Assembly (NCBI GenBank): GCA_017433615.1
Contig: JAFRGW010000158.1
Span: 43,963-107,962 of the forward strand
Origin: Eubacterium sp.
GTDB taxonomy: Bacteria; Bacillota; Clostridia; Lachnospirales; Lachnospiraceae
DNA length: 64,000 nucleotides
Direction of reading: 5' to 3'
How positions within the stretch are numbered: the stretch's first letter is position 1; each line of letters starts with the position of its first letter. The translations under genes were made by a program, and so were the position numbers. Shown here piece by piece: positions 1-8,445 of this stretch. Under the pieces are notes generated by a model, which searched no databases, was not told where the DNA came from, and saw only the letters and a program-made list of their open reading frames with translations.

Positions 1-825
1 GCGCAGGATGAAATACAGAATCATCCAGATGACGGCACCCAGCACTTTGATGCCCGTATGCAGAAACGGCACGCGTTTTGCTTTGGTGCTTACGCCAATT
101 GCCGAGAGCATTGCCGTCACACAGGTACCGATATTGGCACCGATTACCAGTGGAACAGCCATGCCCAGACTGATTGTCCCGGTCAGGGCCAGCGCCTGCA
201 CGACACCGACAGCTGCTGCCGATGACTGGATAACCGCTGTAAATGCAGTACCGATCAGAAGGCCGGCAAGCGGATTGTCAAATGCCACCAGCAGTTTCCG
301 GAACTGCGGCATCTCAGCGAGCGGCGCAACGGTCGTGGACATCAGTGTCATACCATACATCAGCACCGCAAATCCACAGAAAATCGAACCGAGATCCCGC
401 CTTCTCTGCGTCTTTCCTGCCATCAGCAAAATAACACCGATGAGTGCAACGATCGGTGCGAAATTCTGCGGTTTCAGCAAGGACAGGAAAAAATTATCCG
501 AGCGGATGCCGTTCAGCGACAGGATCCAGGCTGTCAGTGTCGTACCGATGTCGGATCCCATAATGATACCGGCCGTCTGCGAGAACTCCATGATTCCGGA
601 GTTCACCATACCAACCAGCATGACGGTCAATGCCGAGGAAGACTGGATCGCGATTGTAATAATCGCGCCAAATAACAACCCTTTTACAGGATTGGATGTG
701 AGCTTCTGCAGCGTCCCCTGCAGCTGACCGCCTGTCACCTTTTTCAGATTGCCGGACATGACATTCATGCCGAACAGGAAAAATGCGAGTCCGCCGCAGA
801 GGGAAAATATCGAATAGATATCCAT
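1..825 (-). CDS. Na/Pi cotransporter family protein (5' part, runs off left edge)
   Basis: Reading leftwards from the ATG at 825 the frame is open for 275 codons to the window edge, so only the N-terminal part is present. The translation is very hydrophobic and carries the duplicated QSSSA / QSSAA motifs of the PNaS (NptA-like) family, one about 60 residues in and one near residue 215, each flanked by small-residue transmembrane segments. Family members import phosphate with sodium across the cell membrane; many bacterial ones end in a PhoU-like domain, which would lie outside this window. Substrate is inferred from the family only. Confidence 0.85.
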   Translation of the reverse strand, partial: MDIYSIFSLCGGLAFFLFGMNVMSGNLKKVTGGQLQGTLQKLTSNPVKGLLFGAIITIAIQSSSALTVMLVGMVNSGIMEFSQTAGIIMGSDIGTTLTAWILSLNGIRSDNFFLSLLKPQNFAPIVALIGVILLMAGKTQRRRDLGSIFCGFAVLMYGMTLMSTTVAPLAEMPQFRKLLVAFDNPLAGLLIGTAFTAVIQSSAAAVGVVQALALTGTISLGMAVPLVIGANIGTCVTAMLSAIGVSTKAKRVPFLHTGIKVLGAVIWMILYFILR

Positions 826-870
826 TTGTGTGTCGTACCGCCCCTTTCTTAAGTGCGTTCCTGTCGAAAA

Positions 871-2013
871 CTATTTAATCAGTGCAAGTTCCAGCTCCAG
901 AATGTGCAGTTCCCGCGCACAGCGCTCTTTTTCGATGTCCAGTGCGGCAATCTCTTCGCAGCATTTCAGTGCCGCAGGATCCTCCGCAGCAAGGAAACCT
1001 TTGATCAATGCATCCGGCAGGGTAAACTTCTTTACATTCTCACCGAACTGTACGGTCAGATAATGCCTGTCCTGTGCGGTCACCTGACCGGTGCCGAATT
1101 TCTTATGTGTCACCTGCTGTCCGTTAAGATCCGGCAGATGCAGCTGTTCCCGCTGTCTTACCGCTTCATCCAGAGAGGCCTGGATTCCCGCAATTTTCTC
1201 CCGCAGAACATTCGCCTGCTGTTCCTTCTCATCGCTCTTCATCGCAGAAGCCGGCCGCTTCTTTGTCGTCACGAGCTGCTCTTCATAGAAATCGTAATTC
1301 TGCGCGCAGTAAATCAGGTCAAACGCGAGAATGTGGTTTTCTCCGTCAATATCCGTCACAGCATTGTCATCGGTTCTGCCGGCTTCCTTCTCCAGCTCGC
1401 CGGCCACCATCTCCATGAGATCGCTCTCATCCTGCAGCCGCGCCACAATTTCTTCGCATAATTTATAGTAACTTTTCAGGCTGAAGGACTTGCCGCTGCC
1501 GATCTTGCCGGTATATCTGACATAGTTTGCAAATGCCTTGACTTCTCCTTCGCGGAACATGTAATTGTCATCCGGCTCAATAAATGCAAGGTACATAATG
1601 ACCGCTTTCGGATTCTGCCGGTATTTCCATTCCTCATTCCCGGCTTCATCAAGCATCGCATTGACTTCTTCTACAAATGTATTGATTTTTTTCTGGCGGC
1701 GGCCATAATCAGAATTGTCAATCGCGAGCAGATCACGGAATGCATCCCGCACACGCTCCATCCATTCATCACCCTGTTTACAGAGGAAGTCAATACCACG
1801 GCCGGGCTGCATGACATTATCATCCACCAGATTCTCTGACTCAGACAACGCCTTCTTGAACATCTTTCCGAAATTCTCTGCGTCAATATCCCAGTATTTC
1901 TGGAAATTACTGACGGCTGTCCACTTATAAATCTCATGATGCTCCTGGTTGTTCATCAGTGAATACTTTTCGATGTAGCTGTCGATTAATTTCTGCAGTA
2001 ACTCGTAATTCAT
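871..2013 (-). CDS. Hypothetical protein with C-terminal SH3-like/KOW-like motif
   Basis: A 380-residue soluble protein of unknown function. I chose the ATG at 2013 over a longer frame starting at 2142 because GGGAGGAT sits just upstream and the extra 43 residues look like untranslated DNA. The N-terminal two thirds are charged and helical. Near residues 295-340 there is an HKKFGTGQVT stretch followed by LTVQFGENVKKF, resembling the small beta-barrel tail of some helicases and CarD-like proteins. The last 35 residues are probably a coiled helix. It follows the Na/Pi transporter divergently from cysK. No enzyme motif is visible, and I do not assign a function. Confidence 0.75.
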   Translation of the reverse strand: MNYELLQKLIDSYIEKYSLMNNQEHHEIYKWTAVSNFQKYWDIDAENFGKMFKKALSESENLVDDNVMQPGRGIDFLCKQGDEWMERVRDAFRDLLAIDNSDYGRRQKKINTFVEEVNAMLDEAGNEEWKYRQNPKAVIMYLAFIEPDDNYMFREGEVKAFANYVRYTGKIGSGKSFSLKSYYKLCEEIVARLQDESDLMEMVAGELEKEAGRTDDNAVTDIDGENHILAFDLIYCAQNYDFYEEQLVTTKKRPASAMKSDEKEQQANVLREKIAGIQASLDEAVRQREQLHLPDLNGQQVTHKKFGTGQVTAQDRHYLTVQFGENVKKFTLPDALIKGFLAAEDPAALKCCEEIAALDIEKERCARELHILELELALIK

Positions 2014-2098
2014 CTCATCCTCCCTCGAACAATACAGAACCGTCTGCGGTGTGCCCGCAGTCTTATCATCATCTCCGGAAAATCGTATAGACACTTTT

Positions 2099-2104
2099 AT
2101 TATA
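2099..2104 (-). promoter_or_regulatory. Putative -10 box for the 871-2013 gene
   Basis: Reverse strand TATAAT with a weak T-rich -35 region 17 bases upstream. It gives a leader of about 80 bases before the ATG at 2013. Confidence 0.4.
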
Positions 2105-2165
2105 CATGACAGCAGAAAATTTAAAAACCTGTTTTGCGTCATTTAAAAAAAATTTCAAAAAACTG

Positions 2166-2194
2166 TTGACAGGCAAACGCGCTTACCTTATAAT
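2166..2194 (+). promoter_or_regulatory. cysK promoter
   Basis: TTGACA (2166-2171), 17-base spacer, TATAAT (2189-2194): a perfect sigma-A promoter. Such a strong core promoter before a biosynthetic gene implies control by a repressor; see the overlapping operator candidate. Confidence 0.85.
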
Positions 2195-2212
2195 CCTATT
2201 TATCAGCTAGGA
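2189..2212 (+). promoter_or_regulatory. Candidate Rrf2-type operator at the cysK transcription start
   Basis: TATAATCCTATTTA at 2189-2202 is identical to 4724-4737, in front of the Rrf2-family regulator gene. Here it forms the left half of a dyad, TCCTA (2194-2198 region) with TAGGA about nine bases further on. Overlap with the -10 box and start site suits a CymR-like repressor of cysteine synthesis. Binding by the nearby regulator is inferred. Confidence 0.55.
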
Positions 2213-2255
2213 ATTACGGGAATACATTTAAAATAATAAAAGGAGAACCTGGACA

Positions 2256-3188
2256 ATGGCAAATGTATACAAGAGTGCAACAGAATTAATCGGAAATACC
2301 CCGCTGGTCGAACTGAATAATTATGCAGCGGAGCTGGGACTGGAAGCAAAGATCCTTGCAAAGCTTGAATATTTCAACCCGGCCGGCAGTGTAAAAGACC
2401 GCATCGCCAAAAAGATGATCGAAGATGCAGAGAAATCCGGCAAACTGGCGCCCGGTGCCACAATTGTAGAGCCGACCTCCGGCAATACCGGCATCGGACT
2501 CGCATCTGTTGCGGCAGCAAAAGGCTATAAAGTGATTCTGACCATGCCGGAAACCATGAGCGTTGAGCGCAGAAATATCCTGAAAGCTTATGGCGCGACC
2601 GTCGTACTGACTGACGGCAGCAAGGGCATGTCCGGCGCAATTGCACGCGCAAAAGAAATTGTCGAAGAGACACCCGGTGCATTTCTGACAGGTCAGTTTG
2701 AGAATCCGTCCAATCCGGCGGCACATTATGAGACCACCGGTCCGGAGGTCTGGAACGACACCGACGGCGCTGTTGATCTTTTTGTCGCAGGCGTCGGAAC
2801 CGGCGGCACCATCACCGGCACCGGCAAATACCTCAAGGAAAAGAATCCGGATGTGAAAATCATCGCCGTCGAGCCGGAAACATCCCCGGTTCTCTCTGAA
2901 GGACACGGCGGTGCACACAAGATTCAGGGCATCGGCGCAGGATTCGTTCCGGACGTGCTGGATACAGAAATCTACGATGAAGTATTCCCGGTTGATAACG
3001 TCGTCTGCTTCGAAACCGCCAAGAAGCTTGCTTACACGGAAGGTGTCCTGGTCGGCATCTCCTCCGGTGCGGCACTCTATGCGGCAACAGAAGCCGCAAA
3101 ACGCCCGGAGAACAAAGGAAAGACGATTGTTGTGCTTCTTCCGGATTCCGGCGACAGATATTATTCGACAGCACTTTTTGAAAGTTAA
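2256..3188 (+). CDS. cysK: Cysteine synthase A (O-acetylserine sulfhydrylase)
   Basis: 310 residues, the usual length for CysK. This cytosolic PLP enzyme makes cysteine from O-acetylserine and sulfide. The PLP lysine is K47 in NPAGSVKDR; the substrate loop is TSGNTG at 74-79; [10 protein letters not shown] binds the cofactor phosphate; SSGAA occurs near the C-terminus. The ATG has AAGGAG upstream. It leads a sulfur module with metY and the Rrf2 regulator on the same strand, but a terminator separates it from metY. Control by the Rrf2 protein is likely from the shared promoter motif. Confidence 0.97.
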   Translation: MANVYKSATELIGNTPLVELNNYAAELGLEAKILAKLEYFNPAGSVKDRIAKKMIEDAEKSGKLAPGATIVEPTSGNTGIGLASVAAAKGYKVILTMPETMSVERRNILKAYGATVVLTDGSKGMSGAIARAKEIVEETPGAFLTGQFENPSNPAAHYETTGPEVWNDTDGAVDLFVAGVGTGGTITGTGKYLKEKNPDVKIIAVEPETSPVLSEGHGGAHKIQGIGAGFVPDVLDTEIYDEVFPVDNVVCFETAKKLAYTEGVLVGISSGAALYAATEAAKRPENKGKTIVVLLPDSGDRYYSTALFES

Positions 3189-3262
3189 AGTTTTCTTGCG
3201 GATGTTCCCATCGGAAAATCTTTATCTGCGGGACATTGACCCTCTAAACATAAAGGCATCAC

Positions 3263-3299
3263 GCGGGTGCCGGCCGCCTACCGGCATCCGCATTTTTTT
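3263..3299 (+). terminator. Rho-independent terminator after cysK
   Basis: Eleven-base stem GCGGGTGCCGG (3263-3273) with CCGGCATCCGC (3281-3291), one G-T pair, seven-base loop, followed by ATTTTTTT. Confidence 0.85.
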
Positions 3300-3349
3300 A
3301 GAGATTATTCCTATTGCTTTGGTAGGATTTTGTAAAGGAGAATCAGATC

Positions 3350-4654
3350 ATGAGTAAAGTTGCATTAAAAGACAGAAACCTGAAATTCGAAACTCTCGCG
3401 CTTCATGTCGGGCAGGAACAGCCGGATCCGGCAACGGATTCCCGTGCCGTCCCGATTTACCAGACAACTTCGTATGTATTCCACAACAGCCAGCATGCAG
3501 CGGACCGCTTCGGCCTGCGCGACGCCGGCAATATTTACGGCAGACTGACCAATTCCACCCAGGATGTCTTCGAGAAGCGTGTCGCAGCGCTTGAAGGCGG
3601 TGTCGCAGCGCTTGCAACGGCTTCCGGCGCCGCGGCGATTACCTACGCCCTGCAGGCAGCTGTACAGGCAGGCGGCCACATCGTTGCACAGAAGACCATC
3701 TACGGCGGCAGCTTTAACCTGCTGGAGCACACGCTTCCCGCATACGGAATTGATACAACTTTTGTAGACGTCCATGATCTCGCAGAACTGGAAGGTGCGA
3801 TTCAGGATAACACCCGCGCCATTTTCATCGAGACGCTCGGAAATCCGCACAGTGATATTCCTGACATCGATGCAGTCGCAGAAATTGCACACCGTCACGG
3901 TCTTCCGCTGCTGATTGACAACACCTTCGGCACACCGTATCTGATCCGCCCGCTGGAGCACGGTGCAGATATCGTCATCCACTCTGCGACCAAGTTTATC
4001 GGCGGACACGGCACAACACTGGGCGGTGTCATTGTAGACGGCGGAAACTTCGACTGGACTGCCGGCGGCAGATATCCGCAGCTCTCCGCACCGAATCCGA
4101 GCTACCATGGCGTATCCTTTGTAGACGCTGCAGGCCCTGCTGCATTTGTTACCTATATTCGCGCGATTCTTCTGCGTGACACCGGCGCTGCAATTTCACC
4201 CTTTAATGCGTTCCTTCTCCTGCAGGGTCTGGAGAGTCTTCCACTCCGGCTGGACCGCCATGTAGAAAATACGCTGAAGGTGGTTGACTACCTTGCAAAA
4301 CACCCGAAGGTTGCAAAAGTCAACCATCCTTCCCTCCCTGATCACCCGGATCACGCACTTTATCAGAAGTATTTCCCGAATGGCGGCGCTTCCATCTTCA
4401 CTTTTGATATCAAAGGCGGAAAGGAAGAAGCCTTCCGGTTCATCGACAACCTGGAAATCTTCTCCCTGCTGGCAAATGTGGCCGACGTCAAGAGCCTTGT
4501 CATCCACCCGGCCACAACAACACACTCCGAGATGAGCGAAGAAGAACTGGAATCCGTAGGAATCCGGCAGAGCACCATCCGTCTTTCCATCGGTACGGAG
4601 CATATCGATGATATTATTCAGGATCTGGATGAGGCTTTTAAGGTTCTGGCGTAA
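3350..4654 (+). CDS. metY: O-acetylhomoserine sulfhydrylase / aminocarboxypropyltransferase
   Basis: 434 residues, typical of the long MetY branch of the Cys/Met-metabolism PLP enzymes (about 430, against about 390 for MetB/MetC). It adds sulfide or methanethiol to O-acetylhomoserine, giving homocysteine or methionine. The Schiff-base lysine is K215 in [13 protein letters not shown]; the tyrosine motif [15 protein letters not shown] and the acidic [12 protein letters not shown] segment are family hallmarks. AAAGGAG precedes the ATG. It sits between cysK and the Rrf2 regulator gene, completing a direct-sulfhydrylation pathway. Exact acceptor specificity cannot be read from sequence. Confidence 0.93.
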   Translation: MSKVALKDRNLKFETLALHVGQEQPDPATDSRAVPIYQTTSYVFHNSQHAADRFGLRDAGNIYGRLTNSTQDVFEKRVAALEGGVAALATASGAAAITYALQAAVQAGGHIVAQKTIYGGSFNLLEHTLPAYGIDTTFVDVHDLAELEGAIQDNTRAIFIETLGNPHSDIPDIDAVAEIAHRHGLPLLIDNTFGTPYLIRPLEHGADIVIHSATKFIGGHGTTLGGVIVDGGNFDWTAGGRYPQLSAPNPSYHGVSFVDAAGPAAFVTYIRAILLRDTGAAISPFNAFLLLQGLESLPLRLDRHVENTLKVVDYLAKHPKVAKVNHPSLPDHPDHALYQKYFPNGGASIFTFDIKGGKEEAFRFIDNLEIFSLLANVADVKSLVIHPATTTHSEMSEEELESVGIRQSTIRLSIGTEHIDDIIQDLDEAFKVLA

Positions 4655-4662
4655 TTTTATAA

Positions 4663-4692
4663 GATGACACACAACAGGTATCATCATTTTTT
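4663..4692 (+). terminator. Terminator after metY
   Basis: GATGACAC (4663-4670) pairs imperfectly with GGTATCATC (4677-4685), followed by ATTTTTTATA. Confidence 0.6.
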
Positions 4693-4723
4693 ATACATGC
4701 GTGCAATTCACGTCAGGATCTGA

Positions 4724-4747
4724 TATAATCCTATTTAAATACAGGGA
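4724..4747 (+). promoter_or_regulatory. -10 region and autoregulatory operator candidate of the Rrf2 gene
   Basis: TATAATCCTATTTA (4724-4737) is identical to the cysK promoter site and continues as a dyad TCCTATTTAAATACAGGGA. The -35 is poor. Rrf2 regulators commonly repress themselves; that this one does is inferred. Confidence 0.55.
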
Positions 4748-4770
4748 AATAACAGACAAGGGGTCAGATT

Positions 4771-5205
4771 ATGAAGATTTCAACGAAAGGAAGATATGCA
4801 CTCCGCCTGATGCTTGATATTGCACAGCACAATACTGGGGATCCGGTAAGTATCAGGGATATTTCCAAAAGGCAGGAGATTTCTGTTAAATATCTGGAAC
4901 AGATTGTCTCGGCGCTGGTACATGCCGGCTATCTCCGCAGCATCCGGGGACCGCTGGGCGGCTATCTGCTCGCAAAAAAAACGTCTGAATACCGCGTCGG
5001 TGATATTCTGCGCGTGACGGAAGGCAGTCTCGCCCCGGTGGAATGTCTGCAGTCAGAAGAAAATACATGCCCGCGCAGGAATTTCTGTGCGACACTGCGT
5101 CTCTGGACGGAACTGGACGAAGCGGTGCGCGGCGTCATCGATAAATACACGCTTCAGGATCTCGTCGAGTGGGGCGAGGAGCGAATGTTTGATTACATTA
5201 TCTGA
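4771..5205 (+). CDS. Rrf2-family transcriptional regulator (CymR/IscR-like)
   Basis: 144 residues with the classic Rrf2 start MKISTKGRYALRLMLDIA, a winged helix-turn-helix over residues 1-65 and the wing motif IRGPLGGYLLA. Cysteines at 92, 100 and 106 (C-X7-C-X5-C) lie where IscR binds an Fe-S cluster, though IscR spacing is C-X5-C-X5-C, so cluster binding is uncertain. Position beside cysK and metY, and a promoter motif shared with cysK, argue for a CymR-type role in cysteine metabolism rather than Fe-S biogenesis; no isc or suf genes are nearby. Confidence 0.9.
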   Translation: MKISTKGRYALRLMLDIAQHNTGDPVSIRDISKRQEISVKYLEQIVSALVHAGYLRSIRGPLGGYLLAKKTSEYRVGDILRVTEGSLAPVECLQSEENTCPRRNFCATLRLWTELDEAVRGVIDKYTLQDLVEWGEERMFDYII

Positions 5206-5213
5206 AAATACAG

Positions 5214-5246
5214 CAGCCGGCGTCTTAAAAACGCCGGCTGTTCTTA
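5214..5246. terminator. Bidirectional terminator between the Rrf2 gene and proX-like gene
   Basis: Perfect ten-base stem CAGCCGGCGT (5214-5223) with ACGCCGGCTG (5231-5240). Short U-rich flanks on both sides suit convergent genes. Confidence 0.7.
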
Positions 5247-5309
5247 TGCTTCCAGTCATGCTCTTTGATCGTGTGCGACCTGTGCGGAGAACTCCGCATC
5301 GGCATGCAT

Positions 5310-5855
5310 TCAGTCCTCTCCCACCAGATGAACCGTCTGATAGACGTGCCCTGTTGCAGGGAGGAATTTTTCAATGACATCTGCTGTTTTTATTTTCAAA
5401 CTGGAAGTGCAAACGCACGGATGACAGCCGATGAATTCGCCTTCCAGCACATCTTCATCGATCAGAAGCTGCACATGTTTTTCCGGATCATTCATCAGAC
5501 CCATGATGCTGACGGCACCCGGTTCGATATCGAGGTACTGCAGCATTTCCTCCGGTCCGGCAAAGGAAAGCCTCGCCGAATTGATCTGCTTTGAAAGCTC
5601 TTTGGTCTTGAATTTCTTGTCGCCGGGCATCATCAGAAGATAAAACTTTGTCTTCTGGCGATTGCACAGGAACAGATTTTTGCAGATCAGGACACCGAGC
5701 ACTGCATCAATCGCATTGCACGCCTCCATATTATCCGCACGTTCATGGTCTGTCCGCACATAATCAATTCCCAGACTGTCCAGAAAATCATAGGTTCTGG
5801 TTTCACGGGGCAGTCTCTCCTCTGTATTTTCCGGTCTTCCGTTATATAGCTGCAT
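5310..5855 (-). CDS. YbaK/ProX-type aminoacyl-tRNA editing protein
   Basis: 181 residues from the ATG at 5855, chosen because GGAAAGGAA lies eight bases upstream; a frame reaching to 5972 would add 39 residues of promoter-like DNA. The protein shows the YbaK fold: HERADNMEACNAIDAVLG, then FLCNRQKTKFYLLMMPGDKKFKTKELSK with the lysine characteristic of this deacylase family, and the C-terminal ALSIMGL-like and HPCVCTSSLKIK segments. Free-standing ProX (PrdX) proteins hydrolyse mischarged Ala-tRNA(Pro) in the cytosol. Clostridial homologues usually sit alone, as here. The exact tRNA substrate is inferred. Confidence 0.85.
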   Translation of the reverse strand: MQLYNGRPENTEERLPRETRTYDFLDSLGIDYVRTDHERADNMEACNAIDAVLGVLICKNLFLCNRQKTKFYLLMMPGDKKFKTKELSKQINSARLSFAGPEEMLQYLDIEPGAVSIMGLMNDPEKHVQLLIDEDVLEGEFIGCHPCVCTSSLKIKTADVIEKFLPATGHVYQTVHLVGED

Positions 5856-5977
5856 AATGTGTTCCTTTCCGGGTCCCGCACCAGGTTTCTCAGAGGACGG
5901 GACTTGAAATATAAACCTGTTATTTACAATCCACGACTCATTATACGGTCGATTTTCCCGAACTGCAACCATTCAAT

Positions 5978-5994
5978 CGCGATCTCTGATCGCG
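5978..5994. repeat. REP-like palindrome, copy a
   Basis: CGCGATC TCT GATCGCG, a 7-bp stem with a 3-base loop. Same core as copies at 8175, 10907 and 25582. It lies between the ProX gene and the tRNA promoter. Confidence 0.6.
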
Positions 5995-6061
5995 GGGAAA
6001 CAGATATTCGCAGATATTGTCAGAATTTCATTTGGCGCTCCTGAATTCCAGCAGAAAGTGG

Positions 6062-6091
6062 TTGACACACAAATTGCCGCTGGTGTATACT
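6062..6091 (+). promoter_or_regulatory. tRNA operon promoter
   Basis: TTGACA (6062-6067), 18-base spacer, TATACT (6086-6091), thirteen bases before the first tRNA. Confidence 0.8.
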
Positions 6092-6103
6092 AATGTTCGC
6101 TAC

Positions 6104-6174
6104 GCAGGTGTAGTTCAGTGGTAGAACACCAGCCTTCCAAGCTGGATATGTGGGTTCGATTCCCATCACCTGCT
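6104..6174 (+). tRNA. tRNA-Gly (anticodon TCC)
   Basis: 71-nt cloverleaf: acceptor GCAGGTG/CACCTGC, T-arm GTGGGTTCGATTCCCAT, anticodon loop CTTCCAA giving TCC. Discriminator T. No CCA encoded. Confidence 0.95.
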
Positions 6175-6179
6175 CTCAT

Positions 6180-6251
6180 GCGCGAGTGGCTCAGGGGTGG
6201 AGTACAACCTTGCCAAGGTTGGGGTCGCGGGTTCGAATCCCGTCTCGCGCT
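6180..6251 (+). tRNA. tRNA-Gly (anticodon GCC)
   Basis: 72-nt cloverleaf with acceptor GCGCGAG/CTCGCGC, T-arm GCGGGTTCGAATCCCGT and anticodon GCC. Five bases after the previous tRNA, so the two glycine isoacceptors are made from one precursor. Confidence 0.95.
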
Positions 6252-6291
6252 TTTTTGCACCGCAGACAGACGATGCAAAAATTTAATATCT

Positions 6292-6377
6292 GCAGCGGTA
6301 TCGAAGTGGTCATAACGAGGCGGTCTTGAAAACCGTTTGGGGGCAACCCCACGGGGGTTCGAATCCCTCCCGCTGCG
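6292..6377 (+). tRNA. tRNA-Ser (anticodon TGA)
   Basis: 86-nt class II tRNA: acceptor GCAGCGG/CCGCTGC, anticodon loop CTTGAAA (TGA), and a long variable arm with stem GGGG/CCCC, which marks serine. T-arm GGGGGTTCGAATCCCTC. The acceptor begins GCAG rather than the common GGAG. Confidence 0.92.
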
Positions 6378-6381
6378 CTTC

Positions 6382-6421
6382 AAAAAACCGGAAAGCTTTC
6401 ATAAAGCTCTCCGGTTTTTTA
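6382..6421 (+). terminator. Terminator of the tRNA cluster
   Basis: ACCGG-A-AAGCTTT pairs with AAAGCT-CT-CCGGT, followed by six Ts. Confidence 0.85.
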
Positions 6422-6495
6422 CTATTGTTCTATTTTCCGGCCAGACCGGCCGGCCGCTCTGCGGGCCCTGAAAAAGGCTCCTGAAACTTCATATG

Positions 6496-8079
6496 TCACG
6501 AAAATGCCAGAATCTCCTGCCGCAGGGATTCCTGCCGGTCACGCAGGAGCAGCATGCGGTTGTATTTCTCGTATGCTTCATTCCCGTAGGTGCTGATATA
6601 CTGCAGACAATACCAGTCCGCATTCAGTTCCGTCAGGAACATGACGATCTCCTGCCCGGTCCCATAGACAGATGTCAAAAATGCAAATGCATTGGTGATC
6701 ATCTCACCGACCTGTCCGGCATACTGCTGCCGCGCCGTTTCGCGGACAGTAAACCATTCTTTCGCCGCGCCAAATGCCTGATCCGGATCTGCTTCCCGGC
6801 CGGATGCATCGTCCAGCATCACAACGTGTACGAGTTCATCCCACGCTTTGCACGTCAGGCGGAGTCTGCGCTCTTCCTCCCTGCTGATCATGGAGGCATC
6901 GAGACGGATCTGCAGCTCTTCGCGCAGCTCTTCGCCGCGGGCCTTCAGCAGGCTGACCGCATCCGTTCTGCCTGCCGCATCATCTCCGGGTGTCTCATCA
7001 CGCTCCGAACCAGGCGCAGCACCCTGCAACCCGGTCTGCCCGCTCAATTCCTCACGGTACGCCAGCAGCTGTTCGTAGAGTTTCTCCTGCACAGAACGCC
7101 GCTCATCAAACTGCATAAATTCCTGGTGCAGCATATCTGCGAGAAGACGAATCAGGCTGAGTTTCTCATCAAACGGCACATTCCGGATCTGTTCCGGTTC
7201 GGGCGGCATTGTACCAGCCAGAATATCTTTTACGCGGTACTGCTCGCTGTATTTGCGGTACAGCTCATAATACATGGTAAAATCACGCGCGATCTCCGCA
7301 TCCTGCAGATACTGGATCGTCATCTGCTCTGTCACCGGCTCACCCATTTTCTCATAGGAAGCGATCATGCGCGAGAGATCTTCCCAGCCGCGTGCCGTCA
7401 CAAAATGCCGGCCGTCCAGTTCTGTGCGAATAAAATAAAAATGCTGCGGCTTTACTTCCAGATACGACAGCACCGCACCGTGAATCCCCGCACGGTACGC
7501 ATATTCCTTCCAGACTTCAAAATCAGCCGTAATCTCCATTTTCTTGACGCGGTCGAGCGTAACGATATCGAAATCACGCGCCGCCCGGTTGTACTGCGGC
7601 GGATTGCCGGCCGTCACGATGATCCAGCCTTCCGGCACTTTGTGCGTGCCGAACATTTTGTACTGAAGGAACTGCAGCATTGTGGGGGCAAGCGTCTCAG
7701 ATACGCAGTTGATCTCATCCAGAAACAGGATACCCTCGCGGATTCCAGTGCGCGCAATCTGATCATAGACCGAGGCGACGATCTCACTCATGGTATATTC
7801 CGTCACAGAATGCGCGACGCCGTCAAACAGTTTCTCTGCAATCATCGGAAGGCCGATCGCGCTCTGACGTGTATGATGTGTAATGGTATAAGATACCAGC
7901 CCGATGCCGCACGTCGACGCGATCTGTTCCATGATCGCCGTCTTGCCGATGCCGGGCGGTCCCATCAGCAGGATCGGACGCTGCTGCTCCGGCGGAATCT
8001 CATACGCGCCTGCATCATCTTTTCTGCGGTATGCATTCACTGTCCTGATGATTTCTTCTTTTGCTTCTCTGATATTCAT
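6496..8079 (-). CDS. MoxR-family AAA+ ATPase
   Basis: 527 residues from the ATG at 8079 (AGGGAG upstream). Walker A GPPGIGKTA at 40-48, Walker B ILFLDE at 117-122, sensor-1 asparagine in VTAGNPP at about 159, then a long C-terminal extension (residues 270-527) predicted helical and charged, with a low-complexity acidic linker near 370-390. MoxR ATPases form hexameric chaperones that work with a VWA-domain partner; here the VWA gene lies directly upstream on the same strand and a leucine-rich-repeat gene before that. The three are probably one operon, interrupted by a palindromic element at 8175-8406. The client is unknown. Confidence 0.88.
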   Translation of the reverse strand: MNIREAKEEIIRTVNAYRRKDDAGAYEIPPEQQRPILLMGPPGIGKTAIMEQIASTCGIGLVSYTITHHTRQSAIGLPMIAEKLFDGVAHSVTEYTMSEIVASVYDQIARTGIREGILFLDEINCVSETLAPTMLQFLQYKMFGTHKVPEGWIIVTAGNPPQYNRAARDFDIVTLDRVKKMEITADFEVWKEYAYRAGIHGAVLSYLEVKPQHFYFIRTELDGRHFVTARGWEDLSRMIASYEKMGEPVTEQMTIQYLQDAEIARDFTMYYELYRKYSEQYRVKDILAGTMPPEPEQIRNVPFDEKLSLIRLLADMLHQEFMQFDERRSVQEKLYEQLLAYREELSGQTGLQGAAPGSERDETPGDDAAGRTDAVSLLKARGEELREELQIRLDASMISREEERRLRLTCKAWDELVHVVMLDDASGREADPDQAFGAAKEWFTVRETARQQYAGQVGEMITNAFAFLTSVYGTGQEIVMFLTELNADWYCLQYISTYGNEAYEKYNRMLLLRDRQESLRQEILAFS

Positions 8080-8174
8080 GCCTGAAACGCTCCCTGTAAA
8101 AAGATATCTAATAATAAGGTCTATGGCGGCTGATCCAACATCAACATGCATTCGATCGTGGCCGAATAGTAAAT

Positions 8175-8289
8175 CGTGATCTCCGATCACGCGCGAGCTG
8201 CGCGGCGCACTCTGTGCGCCTTCCACTGCGCAGCTCTGCGATCCGCCGGAGGCTCATTCTTCAACGCGGGCTTTAAACCCATGTTGAAG
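8175..8289 (-). repeat. REP-like composite element, copy b (long form)
   Basis: Read on the minus strand it starts with a hairpin CTTCAACATGGG...GTTGAAG (8259-8289), then GAGCCTCCGG, an extra segment of about 43 bases absent from copy d, and ends in CGTGATC CGGA... the palindrome CGTGATC/GATCACG (8175-8191). The terminal pair changes from C-G in other copies to T-A on both arms here, a compensatory change. Confidence 0.65.
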
Positions 8290-8363
8290 ACGAATTTGTT
8301 TTGCGCATTCCTCTCATGTCTGAAGTCACGAGTATCCTGCGTTGAAGAATGAAACGCAGCGAA

Positions 8364-8406
8364 ACAGCCCCCGCCCCGGGCGCGTGAAGCGCGCGGCAGG
8401 GGCTGT
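8364..8406. terminator. Strong GC hairpin downstream of the VWA gene
   Basis: ACAGCCCC...GGGGCTGT with an inner CGCG/CGCG stem and a TGAA loop. Only a short T-run follows on either strand, so it may be an attenuator or mRNA stabiliser inside the operon rather than a full terminator. Confidence 0.5.
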
Positions 8407-8445
8407 TGTTTATTAATGAATCTGAATACTTCTGTATTCCATAAT

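Noticed and set aside
3189-3349. SAM or T-box riboswitch before metY
   Set aside because: Only the cysK terminator is visible; no S-box core motifs or T-box sequence.
6493-8085. Long plus-strand ORF of 530 codons opposite the MoxR gene
   Set aside because: It is antisense to a clear AAA+ ATPase, is rich in Arg, His, Cys and Leu, and has no ribosome site or domain; a shadow frame caused by codon bias.
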